From: Spirogloea muscicola
Lineage: Eukaryota > Streptophyta > Zygnematophyceae > Spirogloeales > Spirogloeaceae
Assembly (NCBI GenBank): GCA_009602725.1
Contig: WELB01000003.1
Coordinates: forward strand, 289,098 to 310,575
Direction of reading: 5' to 3'
DNA: 21,478 nucleotides
Shown here: in pieces, positions 1 to 9,395 of the stretch
How positions within the stretch are numbered: position 1 is the first letter of the stretch
Layout of the letters: each line of letters opens with the position of its first letter
The notes under the pieces: generated by a model
The model's database searches: none
Seen by the model: the letters and a program-made list of their open reading frames with translations, nothing else
What the model was told of the DNA's origin: nothing
Position numbers and translations under genes: made by a program

Positions 1-113
1 GCCGCCGTCAGCAGCCGGCTCTCGCGCGCGGCGCCGTCGCCGGAGAGCCGCCTGCCTGGCGAGCGCCGCCGCGGCGTGGCGCAGCGCGGTCGCCTGCGCC
101 ACCTGCTCCCCGA

Positions 114-3100
114 ATGGCAGCGGACCTGGCCAAGCGCAGCGTCGTGGAGGAGCAGGGCGAGTACTGGCAGCCCTGCGGGTACTGCCGGAGCTCCGGCGAC
201 ACGAGCACGTCCTATGGTACTCCCTCTGCCGGCTTCGTGGCCATGTCGTCCAGTGCTCCACCCCGCGACTGTGCCGATCCTGATACATTCGCTTCATTCT
301 TGCGGAGTAGGACGTCCTGCCTTTGCTGCTGCTTCGCTTGCCCTTTGCTTTCTATGTTCTCTGGAACGTCAGGTCCAATTATGCTCTGCAAGAACTTCTT
401 CTGTCGTCTTTGCACTGCTCTTGCTGTGCAAAGATGGATGGTCCACAGTGACACGTTGTTGCATGCCTTTGAGACTCTGGTTGTTGCATCGCACCTACTT
501 TCAGGGATGACGGCTTACAAACTCACTGTCGAAGATTATCAGGGTGCGTGTCTGACTTCCTCCACTGTCTTCACAATAGTGTTTCCAGCTATGTGTATGA
601 GAAGCAGTATAGAGCATATGTAGCTAGGTGAAGAGGATCTGAATTCATCGGAGGCGCAGGTGCCAGGGGTGAGACACATTGTTCGCGATTGTCCACTCTG
701 ATGAAGCAGAACGCCTGATGAAGCAGACCTGCTGGATCGTGGCTGGAGGAGATGCGGGAAGTTCTTATACAAGCCCAACCTGGCGCACACCTGCTGTCCA
801 CCTTACACAATCCGCTTGCATGCGGGGTCTTTCAAGCCCAGCAAGGAACAGCGACGGGTTCTTGCACGCCTTCAAAGGTGAGTACCCTGCCCCCCTTGGC
901 CACAAACGTGGATAGTGATATGTGGCAGCTGCTCTCCAGTGTCAGTTGCTGGAGGAGGAGCTTGTTCCTGAACAAGTATCACAGACACAGAGAATTACAT
1001 TGCGGATGCCCTCGCAGGTATCTCAGTGGCCAAAGGCAAGGGCAGCAGTGTGGTGCAGCCAACAGCACAGCAAAGAATGGCACGGCAAGGGAGATGCGAG
1101 TTGGCTGCCAGATGGGTTCCACTAATCGGCATGAAGCCAGTGCCCTTGATGTTACCTGTGAGAGCCCTCAGGGTGCTGACAGCCAAACGCGCACTGCAGA
1201 AAACGGGGCTGACATCAGCATTTTTCATGAGACCTGTTGCAGCAAAGTCTTCGCAGAGACCACGGTACTTGAGAGTCCCTGTCTTTCACCCAAGAGCTTA
1301 CCGCGTAAGCTTGATCCTGTGAAGACGATCTCTGAGGCCGTGGATGCAGTTGTGATCGATGTTCTTGGAGAGATTGCATTGCCAGGTGACTTCGTGCCCC
1401 CTCGGGCAGTTGTGCGGCCGATCCCTGCCCAAGTGAAGTTGCAAGAGGGCTCAAAGTCGCTGGAGTATACTTGCAGTGTTGCCCTGGCTGTTGCTGGAGT
1501 TCTGAGGGCCACTAGAGAAAGAAGGCCCAGAATTATGAATTCATCTGCAACTCATGAAGCTGCTGAGGCACATTGCCAGGAGCTACCACCTCGAAAACCG
1601 ATACTTATGCAGGCAGGCCCACAGCTGACAGGGAAGGTCCCCTTTACTGGCGCGAATGGTTTAGCTGAGCTTCTTGCTGGAGCCCTTAAGGAGAGGGGGT
1701 TTGAGGTAGTGGCGACTAAGGGACATCTCAATTTCTCAAGATCAGCATCATGGTATCCACGAGAGCTAGCAGCGAGTGAAGAACTTCAGTCCGCTGGCAC
1801 TGAAGGAAGGACTTCAGATATGACCTTGGACTTGCAACACGATCATGCGGGCGTGGTCAACAGCGCTGCCTCACTTCATGGCCAGCCCCTGCGTCAGGCC
1901 CCGAGTGCAGGTCATGCAGGAGTACCTCAGTACAAGGAACTGGCAGTGACAATGGCCAGGTCTAGCTTCATTGAGGAGGAATATAAGCTGTATAAGAAGT
2001 ACCAGGTAACATGGGTCCTTCACAGGAGCTTCCGGCACAAGTGCGCTTGGGCTTCAAGCTAATCTCTCCCTGAAGTTGGCGGTTCTGTTGAGGTGTGACT
2101 CTGGGGTCATCACCGTCTAGAAAGATTAATGCCGTTCTGTCAAAAGCTCATCAGCTCTTATGTTGCTCATGGCAGGTTGCAGTGCACAATGACAACCCGC
2201 GGAAGGTGACGCCCACCTCCTACAGAGCTTTTCTGGTGGACAGTCCACTCATTCCTATTCAACAACTTGAGGATGGCAGTGGTCCTTCTTCAGGTTTTGG
2301 ATCTTTCCACCAACAATACAGGTTTGATGGCCGCCTTGTTGCTGTCGGCGTCGTGGATGTGCTTCCCAAGTGCCTGTCAAGCAAGTACCTCTTCTGGGAT
2401 CCAGACTTTGCATTCTTGTCTCTGGGCAAGTACTCCGCTCTTCAAGAGATCGAGTGGGTTCGAGGAGCATCAGTTGCTTGCAAGTCACTACAGTATTACT
2501 ATCTGGGTTACTACATTCACACATGCCCAAAGATGAAATACAAGGCAGCCTACGCGCCATCCGACTTGCTCTGCCCACTACGTTACAAGTATGCACAGGC
2601 CCTTTTGAGTGCGTGAATGCTTTGGGTGTGGGCTTGCACTTATCTCCATGAAGCTCGAGACTTGGAGTCAAACCCTTGCATGTTAAAATCTATATGTCTA
2701 TGCATCTAATGTGCTCGCCTTCGCATGTCTCTGACACACGACTCAGTGCATCTCCGGCAGGTGGGTCCCTTACAATTTGGCAGGCCCGATGCTAGACAAA
2801 GAACCCTACGCCGTTATCTCCGATGCTCTGCCAAGAACAGCTAGTCCAAGGCTCTCAACAATACACAGTGGACATGATGTTGCTTCAGAGAAAGTATCCA
2901 AGGCACCTGAATGGGGTGGCAATGCACTTAGTACCCTTGATGAAGGACAACAGCTGTCACTATCGGAGAATTCAGCTGATCTTTGGCAGTCAGAAGAGGA
3001 GGTGCAAGGAACCAGTCTATCAGAAGAAATGTCAGGAGTTGTTGGAGGGATCCCTATACTTGTGCAGAATATGCTTTTTGTCTTTCAGGTATTTGCGTCT

Positions 3101-3390
3101 CATTTCTACAAGAAGTGTGCCAGATTATAGATTGAGATTGTTGGGTATTCACCACCACCAAGCATTGACGCATGCGGCGTGCAGATCCATCCAGCAGCTG
3201 CATATCTCTGCGTCCATTCTCTTCCTCTTTCACTCTGGCCCAGCTGATTCATTTGTGCTTCTTTACTTGGCAGCAACTTCTCATGTTCATCTCTGAGAGT
3301 TCAGCTCGAAGATTACTCAAGCAACTACACCGTTATGCGTACTTAGTCGGGCCCAGATTAGCCCTTCGCATGGTGTATAGCCTAGCTTAA
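114..3390 (+). CDS. ATE1: Arginyl-tRNA–protein transferase, 7 exons, complete
   Basis: Transfers arginine from Arg-tRNA to acidic N-termini, making N-degrons, in cytosol or nucleus. Exons read as 114–216, 505–543, 727–877, 1018–2005, 2176–2588, 2761–3088 and 3274–3390; all have GT–AG borders and matching phases, giving about 712 residues. The N-terminal ATE domain shows Cys21-x2-Cys24 and Cys70-Cys71, the four cysteines known in the family to bind an Fe–S cluster or metal, plus the LTVEDYQDLLDRGWRR and YKPN…TCCPPYTIRL signatures. The C-terminal GNAT-like domain runs from about residue 403 (SSFIEEEYKLYKKYQ) through FGSFHQQY, DVLPKCLSSKYLFWDPDFAF and YYLGYYIHTCPKMKYKAAY, and ends RMVYSLA. Exon 4 carries roughly 250 poorly conserved residues between the two domains. 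The frame stays open to the left edge, so a more upstream start is possible; Met114 is the first Met seen. The last intron (3089–3273) is the least certain junction. Confidence 0.93.
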
Positions 3391-3882
3391 GAAGTAGGCT
3401 CTTGGAGCCTTTAGAGGTTATACGTCAACTTGATGCCTGCCCGCGCTATAGAATGACCTGCTGTATAAATTTATGCTCGTCTGTGGACTGCAATAGAATT
3501 CCAAACAGATACAGGTGATTGCAGAGTGCTGACATACAGAGCTGTGACAAGTAGGCTGTCAAGCAGCGCACATACCTCAGCATCTGCTAGTCCTGATGGG
3601 AAGATGAGCATCACATTCCATCATTGGGGTGTTAGTAGCAGTCAAATCTCTTCATGGCCTGCATCATCCTATTTATATTCTCATGATGACCCAAAATTCA
3701 AAAGTCACAACGTCAAGCTCCACAAATTGCGTACATGTGCTTGCTTAGCGGGTAGACATTCTGGCAAGATTGTCTTTGACACTGTGTGGTCCAAGATCTC
3801 ACTTCTCAAGTAGTCTGCTGCACATTCTTAATCACATACCCTCTGCGGCAAACAAGTATCATCGATGGTTTTCTACTGATCA
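3391..3882. other. Convergent 3' intergenic region, ATE1 / SWIM-RING gene
   Basis: There are 492 bases between the ATE1 stop and the stop of the opposing SWIM-RING gene. It must hold both 3' UTRs. It is more AT-rich than the exons. I see no convincing third gene: the 95-codon open frame at 3526–3813 resembles nothing I know and lacks coding character. I found no TGTAA-type poly(A) signal on either strand. Confidence 0.6.
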
Positions 3883-5841
3883 CTAATACAACTTGCGCTT
3901 GCCTTTCCTCTTTGCCCCAATCCACTGCCAAGTGTCTGGGTAAAGGTCTTGCAGGCTAGAATTAGCATGACGAGTATCTATTGAATATTCAGCGAGATTG
4001 ATGTATCCAGCAGCCCTAGCCTGGAACACGTTGCGGGCGACTGGCAGTTTCCCACCGACACCTGGCTGTGTCTCCTCATCCTGCCAGGGAGCTCTGACAT
4101 GCAAAGCATTGCACACCAGCGCGACTCATGACTTGCAAGTCTAAGCATTGGTTTACACATACAGAGGGCACACAAGCACCTACTCTACAAGGCTTTGCCT
4201 AGTCAAATGACTGCTCCTGAGTGGTCTGTGTTCCAAGGTTGTGTGTGTACTAACTTGTGACGCATGTGCAGGCTGCAGGGCAGAGGCCGATCCAGAGCAC
4301 TCACCGACAGAAGATACAAGTGACCCCTGCAGCAGTTTTGCTGGACTTCCAGTGCTGAAAGCAGTCGCGATGGACGTTGTTCCCACAGACCTGCAAGAAC
4401 GAGTGAGCTTTAGATCAGCACAACATGCAACCCTTTATTGCGGCTTATGCTAGTTGGAAAAGACCGAGCCGCTTCGACATCATGCATTCTGGGGCTTGCT
4501 GCACCTTGCATGAAACCACAGGCTCCTTGGGCTGTCCAGAATCATTGGCCAATGGCTCGTAGCAGATGGGGCAGTCGCCCTCGAGCTCCCTTGGAGCAGT
4601 ACTAGGTGGCGCAGCCCCACTGACAGCGCTGGTACTTGCGCCACTGAGTGCCTGGAATTGCTCCAGCACTCCCGTGCTCGCACGAAGGCCCGCCAGCTCG
4701 GCGCTGCTGTCATTATTGAGTAGCAAGCTGGCGACCTCGTCGGCAAGGAGAGCCTTCTGCCAGATACACGGATTGTCCTGGGGCACCTTGAGGACACGGA
4801 GCATGACGAAGAGCAGGTGCTTGCACACGTTGCCGCGCGCGTTGTCGGGGCAGGTGCATCGTGGCATCCTTGAGATGGTCACTGCACAGTATCTTGAAGG
4901 GTGAAGTTTCGTTACTTTGAATACAATCTTGCATGCCTTGCACAAGTGGACTTGGAGGTGCCTCCGGACGTATACACACAAGGAAATCAAATATAGAGAG
5001 TAACTGCATCCAGGATCACACGCAAGTGACGCTTGCCACACACCCTCCTATACAACTCCTATACAAGAAATTACAAGCACCTGTGTACACGTTGCCGGTG
5101 GAGCCCAAAACATGGAAATCACAAGAGGTGGGCACGCTGTCATGGCCACAAGCAGCGGCCTGGCGATCGATCAGATACAGCCGGTGTGCGTACGCCCTCG
5201 CAATGCGTTCCTCCGTCGCCTTGGACGGGCTGGCCAGAAAGCGCGCAGCCCGCTTCTGCTCGTCTAGAGGGGGCCGCTTGCGCTTGGGACCGGGGGGCTG
5301 CCCCTTTTCCCCATTGGCCCGTGCTGCAGCTGCTACGCCCTTGCTACTGCCTCGCCCCCGACTGCTGCTGAGGGGCACGTCGTCAACATGGGCAGCATGC
5401 ATCAGCATGCTGCAGGTGAGCAATGGCCCAAATTGGGCTGCGCTTGCAGCTAGACGCTGCTAGTGCTCCGTAGCTGTAGACATCGAGTGGGCACAGTGAC
5501 GAGCTTGCCAGCAGAGGCCTGAGCACCGACTTCTGAGCGCCGGACGGAGGGGCACGGGGTAAGCCGCGACATGGGTTAAGTCGAGCGTCGGCAAGGCCTC
5601 ACCTGCGGCCTCCTCTGCTCTTCGTCGCAGCCGGCGGCGGCTGGTGGGTGTTCGTGGCAGGCGGCGATGCGTTCAGACCGCTGCTTGTGGGGGCTCTCGA
5701 TGCCGCCGAGGACCCCCCGCCTGCCACAGACGCCCTGGCCGTCGCCGCGACCCCTGCAGGGCTCAGGCTGCCGCCGCGGCGGGGGGCCGCTGCCTTGCCG
5801 CCCCTGCGGCGCGCCGCCGGCGGCTTGCCCCGGTCCGCCAT
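3883..5841 (-). CDS. SWIM-domain plus RING-finger E3 ubiquitin ligase (ZSWIM2-like), 5 exons
   Basis: Probable E3 ubiquitin ligase. Exons on the minus strand: 5841–5603, 5409–5081, 4881–4505, 4390–4305 and 4093–3883; all phases agree, giving about 413 residues. After a basic, low-complexity N-terminus comes KRAARFLASPSKATEERI…LYLIDR and FHVLGSTGNVYTV, then a SWIM zinc finger (CTCPDNARGNVCKHLLFVML: C-x-C…C-x-H). The RING follows: CPICYEPL in exon 3, then SCKVCGNNVHRDCFQHW and CIFC in exon 4. Exons 3 and 4 must be spliced to complete the RING, which supports the model. The C-terminus contains GYINLAEYS and DLYPDTWQWIG and ends in a Lys/Arg cluster. SWIM domains also occur in MULE transposases, but the RING and the absence of a transposase core argue for a cellular ligase. 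Exon 1 (MADRGK…) rests only on matching splice phase; translation could instead start in exon 2 near 5408. Confidence 0.88.
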
Positions 5842-6240
5842 GGCCGGCCACGGCTCGCCCCGCTCGTCGGGGCCGGGACGTAGCCCCACTCGCTCGCCGG
5901 GTTTATGGTTTAGGCTTTCATGTTCAAGTGGCTCCAGAGTTTAATTCCAGCGCCTTCGTGAGGGGCTCCTCGCTCAGCGCCTCCGTGAGCGCGAACTCGC
6001 CACGCCGGCAGTCGATGGGAATGGCGAAAGCGACGAGGAGGGTCCGCTCCGCCGCTGCCGCCGCCGCTTCCGACAAGTTTAGCAGTTCTGTATGTGCAGC
6101 ATGGCGGACCGGGGCAAGGCGACGGGCGGGCGCCCCGTGTGCCGGAAGAGGAGGGACAGGCGGCGGCCCCGACGGCGATGGCGGCGGCGGCGCGGCCTAG
6201 GGAGGGCAGCGGCGCGGGCACCGCTAACGGGGTCTTAGCA
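5842..6240. promoter_or_regulatory. GC-rich upstream region of the SWIM-RING gene, perhaps bidirectional
   Basis: This very GC-rich stretch lies upstream of the minus-strand SWIM-RING start. Short open frames exist on both strands but look like a by-product of composition. A plus-strand ATG at 6101 shares 19 bases with the minus-strand start at 5841. A second ATG near 6178 begins MAAAARPREGSGAG and is followed by a possible GT donor near 6232, which could be a first exon for the DUF2993 gene downstream. I see no clear TATA box. Confidence 0.35.
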
Positions 6241-6389
6241 TGGGTACTGACCGTTACGATACCTGCAGCTTACGACGTCAATACGTGGTGGGCCAGACGA
6301 GAGGTCGGGGGTACAGCTGGAACAAGCCGGGCGGACAGCCAAGTGGCCCCTTCTATGGGAGAATTGGCTCTCCCAATAGGTATACCGTA

Positions 6390-6600
6390 TGCGATTATCC
6401 CGTCTCCCTTCAGCGGTCCATGGCCCACGCCTTGCATCTGCGTGCTGGCCGTGCTCTCGCTGCGGCTTCCGGCTTTCGTCAGGGGGATAGGTTTTGCGGC
6501 AGCTAGTCTGTCGGATTTGAGGCTCCTCACTCGTAACTACCGAGTAGGTCCATCCTCTCCCGTTCTGCCATAGCCTCTTCAGGCCCCTTAGTAGCTGCTT
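6390..6600 (+). mobile_element. Retroelement 3'-end fragment, copy C1 (frameshifted)
   Basis: Reads SLQRSMAHALHLRAGRALAAA, then after a frameshift SLSDLRLLTRNY. This is the C-terminal tail of the retroelement polyprotein family seen repeatedly here. It is a direct repeat of about 14266–14440, where the same tail is in one frame and ends NY-stop. The two differ by a one-base indel near 6493 (GGTTTTGCGG versus GGTTTCCGG). The element is broken and truncated at its 5' side. It is most like the post-RT C-terminal region of non-LTR retroelements. Confidence 0.7.
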
Positions 6601-6610
6601 AGCTCGTAAT

Positions 6611-6692
6611 TGGCCCCTTCGAACCTTGTCAATGGGGGCAAGGGCTGCAAGAAGCCAGCCCGAAAAGAATTGACAAAGATTCGAAGGGGCCA
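6611..6692. repeat. Fold-back inverted repeat made of two opposed element 3' tails
   Basis: The left arm, 6611–6633 (TGGCCCCTTCGAA, then TTGTCAAT), pairs with the right arm, 6669–6692 (ATTGACAA, then TTCGAAGGGGCCA): 13 plus 8 base pairs around a 2/3-base internal loop. The loop contains a second hairpin, GGGCTG at 6642–6647 with CAGCCC at 6656–6661. The right half is the reverse complement of the copy C tail found at about 14452–14505. Confidence 0.8.
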
Positions 6693-6744
6693 GATGACGG
6701 AGGGGCCTAGAGCACTTCCTCTGTGTTCTCCGGTGTTATAATTC

Positions 6745-7452
6745 AAGCAAGCGCGGCCAGATTAACTGGTGGCTGGGAGAGGCCAGCCCAAAGGAATGGA
6801 CAAGGTCTGAAGGAGCCGGAGTGCTAAGGACTGAGACAGCAGCAAGCGAACTCTCAGTAACCTCTAGTCAGTAGATGCAAATCTGAATAGCTAGCAGGCG
6901 GAAAGACGTCGCCCTGACGGAAGCCGGAGGCCGCCGCCAGAGCGCGGCCTGCGTGCAAATGGACCGCGAAAGCTAGGGACCGCTCTCGCTGCAAAGAGAC
7001 GGCCAGGCGCATCCGGAAGACTTGGGCAAGGGACCCGGCGACGTGGAAGCCAGGCTGCTCGCCCTGCTGCCCGTGGCGGCGGGCCGCTGCTCGCCGCGCA
7101 AGGCGGTGAAGCAGGTCAAGCCATTTTGCGTGTACGTCGACGGCGAGTGGGACAAACTCGTCGCCCACCGAGTGATCCGAGTATTTGCGATCCTTGGCGC
7201 CTGCCGCTTGGCAGACTGCGTAGCCCGCCTCCTCCGCTACTCAGACCCGATGTTGCTCACTCGTGGGTACTGAGCTTTCCTCTGCATCGTTTCTGTGTTC
7301 TGCAGTGTTTTGTAGTTTCTCCGGCTCCTCTTTCTTAGGCTTTGGACATTGTCCATTCTTTTTTGGGCTGGCTTTGCCAGCACCTCTACTCTATGGGCGC
7401 GCATTTCTCTCCGCCGAGCGTGTAGCGCTCCTGGAATCGAAGGAGTCAGTAT
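6745..7452 (-). mobile_element. Retroelement 3' fragment, copy A1, interrupted by a nested insertion
   Basis: On the minus strand, 7168–6854 reads as a polyprotein C-terminus (…KWLDLLHRL…MRLAVSLQRE…LHLLTRGY-stop), followed by a 3' tail down to about 6745. It is a near-identical direct repeat of 12572–13102, but lacks about 12 bases coding GAFG (VDVHAKW versus VDVHGAFGAKW). At 7237–7408 a second element copy splits it; the element A sequence resumes at 7414–7452. The downstream tail contains the family hairpin (CCAGCC region near 6782). Degenerate and 5'-truncated. Confidence 0.75.
7232..7413 (+). mobile_element. Nested retroelement 3' fragment, copy D1, with 5-bp target duplication
   Basis: The inserted segment 7237–7408 begins in the last codons of the polyprotein (YSDPMLLTRGY-stop) and runs through the 3' UTR, stem-loop GGGCTGGCTTTGCCAGC and terminal motif ATGGGCGCGC. 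It is flanked by CTCCG at 7232–7236 and 7409–7413. The uninterrupted site is present at 13063–13067, where copy A2 has a single CTCCG. It is about 172 bp, strongly 5'-truncated, and related to 14533–14700. Confidence 0.8.
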
Positions 7453-7477
7453 AGGGCTTCGTTTTTATGTAGCCTTT

Positions 7478-7745
7478 GCTATGGCCCGCGCGCTGCACCT
7501 GCGTGCAAGCAGAGCCCTCGCTGCTGGCTCTGGCTCTGGCCAGGGGACCCGCTTCCAGGAACCCAGTCTCTCTGACCTGAGGCTGCTTAGCAGGGGTTAC
7601 TGAGTGCTTCTTAGCTGCTTCGCTTCTTTTCTGTGCTTGTTGTTCTTTGTACTTCCCCTGGCCCCTTCTCGTCCTTTGTTCATTCTTTTCTGGGCTGGCT
7701 TTTTCCAGCCCCTATCCTTAATGGGCGAGCCCTTCCCCTGTTTAT
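7478..7745 (+). mobile_element. Retroelement 3' fragment, copy B1
   Basis: Codes MARALHLRASRALAAGSGSGQG…SLSDLRLLSRGY with a stop at 7601–7603. Then follow about 140 bases of 3' UTR with the stem-loop GGGCTGGCTTTTTCCAGCCC (7692–7711) and terminal motif AATGGGCGAGCCCTTC. It matches 13472–13740 in inverted orientation at roughly 95% by eye. The upstream similarity stops near 7478, so this copy is severely 5'-truncated. Confidence 0.8.
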
Positions 7746-7756
7746 CCTGCACTAGA

Positions 7757-7788
7757 CATTGCCTGAACAATGTATTGGCTTGAATTGG
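7757..7788 (+). repeat. 32-bp dispersed repeat, inverted partner at 15567–15597
   Basis: TTGCCTGAACAATGTATTGG followed by CTTGAATTGGCC recurs on the opposite strand at about 15567–15597 with one or two differences. It lies just outside the retroelement tail B1 and just before the undetermined base at 7805. The partner lies beyond the end of the second retroelement cluster. It is not explained by any gene. Confidence 0.65.
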
Positions 7789-7804
7789 CCTCCCTTTAAT
7801 TTCA

Positions 7805-7805
7805 N
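7805..7805. other. Single undetermined base (N)
   Basis: This is the only ambiguous base in the window. AT-richer retroelement tail and repeat lie to its left and very GC-rich sequence to its right, so it may mark an assembly join or a consensus failure in repetitive sequence. Confidence 0.9.
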
Positions 7806-7963
7806 CCGGCGACGGCCGGCTTCGCTTGCGGGGGAGCCGCGGCCCGGCCGTGCCCGCGCCGATCTGGTCAGCGGCACCAGCCCAGCTCGCGGTGCCGTAG
7901 CTCGCCCCGCCCGCTGGAGAGACTGCGCAGCCCTGACGCTCAATTCCGTGGGCCGCCCCGTAG

Positions 7964-9257
7964 TCCGGCGACCTGCTGGCCCGGGTGGCGACGGTGGCGC
8001 TGCAGAGCCGGCTGGTGGCGTACGAGAGCGTGGACGCCGAGATCGACTGCACGCTGCCATTGCTGCTGGCGGGCCGCGTCGCCGGCGTCCGTATCCGAGG
8101 CCGCGGCTGGTGTGGGCCCGCGGCACACCCATAAGCACGGCCTGCGGCAGCGGCGCGGAGGGCGGCAGTGCTGCCCCTCTTTGCACCGCTGCGCTTTCGG
8201 ACTCCTACTCAGAAACCTAGTCCCTAAACCCTGAGACCCCTAAACACAGGGCCAGGACGTCTCGGATGACGCCGAGCTTGGTAGTTGCACCTCTGCGATA
8301 AGCGGGCTTTCTGACGGGTGCTCCTCTCGCTGTGGCTCATTCCTGTCTGTCAGAGCAGGCGGAGCCCACGCGGTCTCTCCTCTCGGGACTTGCAGATCGC
8401 AGTCAACGACGTCGAGATCGACATTGGGGCGCTGCTCTCAAGGCAAGGCTCCTCGCGGCTGTCCCTCGATGCGCATGCTCTACCCTCCATGCGACCACCA
8501 TCATCTGCAATTAGGCCATCACTTGTCATTGTGTGATGCAGGGCCTTGCCTGTGCTCGGCATTCACCCACCTTCCTCCCTCCTGGGTGATTTGCTTACGT
8601 CATTCAGGCCTCCTTCCCACCTTCCATATATGCCGAGTACTCACTCATTCCTCTGCTTCAGGCAGGGTGCCAAACCTCTCTGCCAGACTTCCTGAATGTG
8701 GCTGGTATGTATTCATGTGCAGGCAGGTGATTATGCTTGTCACTGCTGCTCGTGGTAGGGCAAAATTTTTCTTTGACGCCGAGGATTTCGACCATTTCCT
8801 TCTGCATCCGCTCATGACGAGGGCCAGTGCAACAGCAGTGAGGGGGCGACGTTTTCGCTTCCTGCCTGGCACAAAGGTCCAGTGGCAACGAGCAACATTG
8901 ATCTCGGATGGCTTAATCTACTTTCGAGGAATCTGGGAATTTGACCAGCTTGAGTATGCGGTGCAGTTGCAAGCTGCTCCCCCTGAATATCAGGATCCCG
9001 TTTGGATTACAGCCCATTGCTGTGATGCGACTGTGAGGGAAGGGAGCGTAAAAGATAATTCAGAGGTCGTCGCTCGAGGTTTGCAGTCCTTCTTCAGCAG
9101 CCTGTGCCTCGACCTTGATGGTACGGACCTTACCATCAACAGCATCTCCTTCTGCGAGGTGCAGCAAACTCAGCCACGTGCAGCCACTGTGCCTGCCACA
9201 GTTTTGAGCCTTGACATGCTGGTGCGCAAGTTCCCATCACCACAGCTCGACTTCTGA
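7964..9257 (+). CDS. DUF2993 (LmeA-like) family protein, N-terminus not found
   Basis: Readable exons are 7964–8109, 8359–8442 and 8723–9257, about 254 residues ending at TGA 9255–9257. DUF2993 hallmarks are LLARVATVALQSRLVAYE…DCTLPLLLAGRVAGVRIRGRGW, then RGLSSRDLQIAVNDVEIDIGALLSR, then RAKFFFDAEDFDHFLLHPLM, FRFLPG and a β-rich C-terminus. The family is related to mycobacterial LmeA and to plant/algal chloroplast proteins; a lipid-binding fold is likely but the function is unknown. The second intron must start with GC (AG|GCAAGG at 8443) to keep the frame. Upstream of 7964 there is a TAG in frame, which can serve as an acceptor (CCCCGTAG|TCC), so at least one earlier exon, probably a transit peptide, is missing. 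It may be near 6178–6232 or have been lost at the N or in the retroelement zone. Confidence 0.82.
8443..8722 (+). other. GC–AG intron in the DUF2993 gene
   Basis: The exon ends CTCTCAAG and the intron begins GCAAGG, a good GC-donor context. It ends …CATGTGCAG before GCAGGTGATT. Joining 8442 to 8723 keeps the frame and gives IGALLSRQVIMLVTAARGRA. I found no GT donor nearby that keeps both the frame and the conserved block. Confidence 0.65.
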
Positions 9258-9390
9258 GCCCCACAGCACCTGTCAGGCCACCACATGCCCACATGCATCT
9301 ACAGAGGGTCCCTTGCTTGTGGATCGTCATGCCCTTGGGTAGAGACATGCCCTTCTATGTGGATCGCGGTGTTGCAACATGGACTGCAAG

Positions 9391-9395
9391 TGTAA
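9391..9395 (+). terminator. Possible TGTAA polyadenylation signal for the DUF2993 gene
   Basis: TGTAA, the usual chlorophyte poly(A) signal, occurs 134 bases after the stop at 9257. A five-base match occurs often by chance; only its position supports it. Confidence 0.35.

Noticed and set aside
752-1017. Continuous 436-codon frame starting at 752 as a separate gene
   Set aside because: It merges part of ATE1 exon 3 in the wrong frame with intron sequence; only 1018–2005 of it is real exon.
3883-5841. SWIM domain as evidence for a MULE-type DNA transposon
   Set aside because: The gene also has a full RING and the ZSWIM2-type flanks, there is no transposase core, and no terminal inverted repeats were seen around it.
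114-5841. ATE1 and the RING ligase as a linked N-degron module
   Set aside because: The genes are convergent and simply adjacent; the ligase lacks a UBR box, the usual reader of arginylated N-termini. Adjacency alone is not evidence in a eukaryotic genome.
5576-6200. Several Arg/Pro/Ala-rich plus-strand open frames
   Set aside because: They come from high GC content, overlap the minus-strand first exon of the SWIM-RING gene, and contain no family motif.
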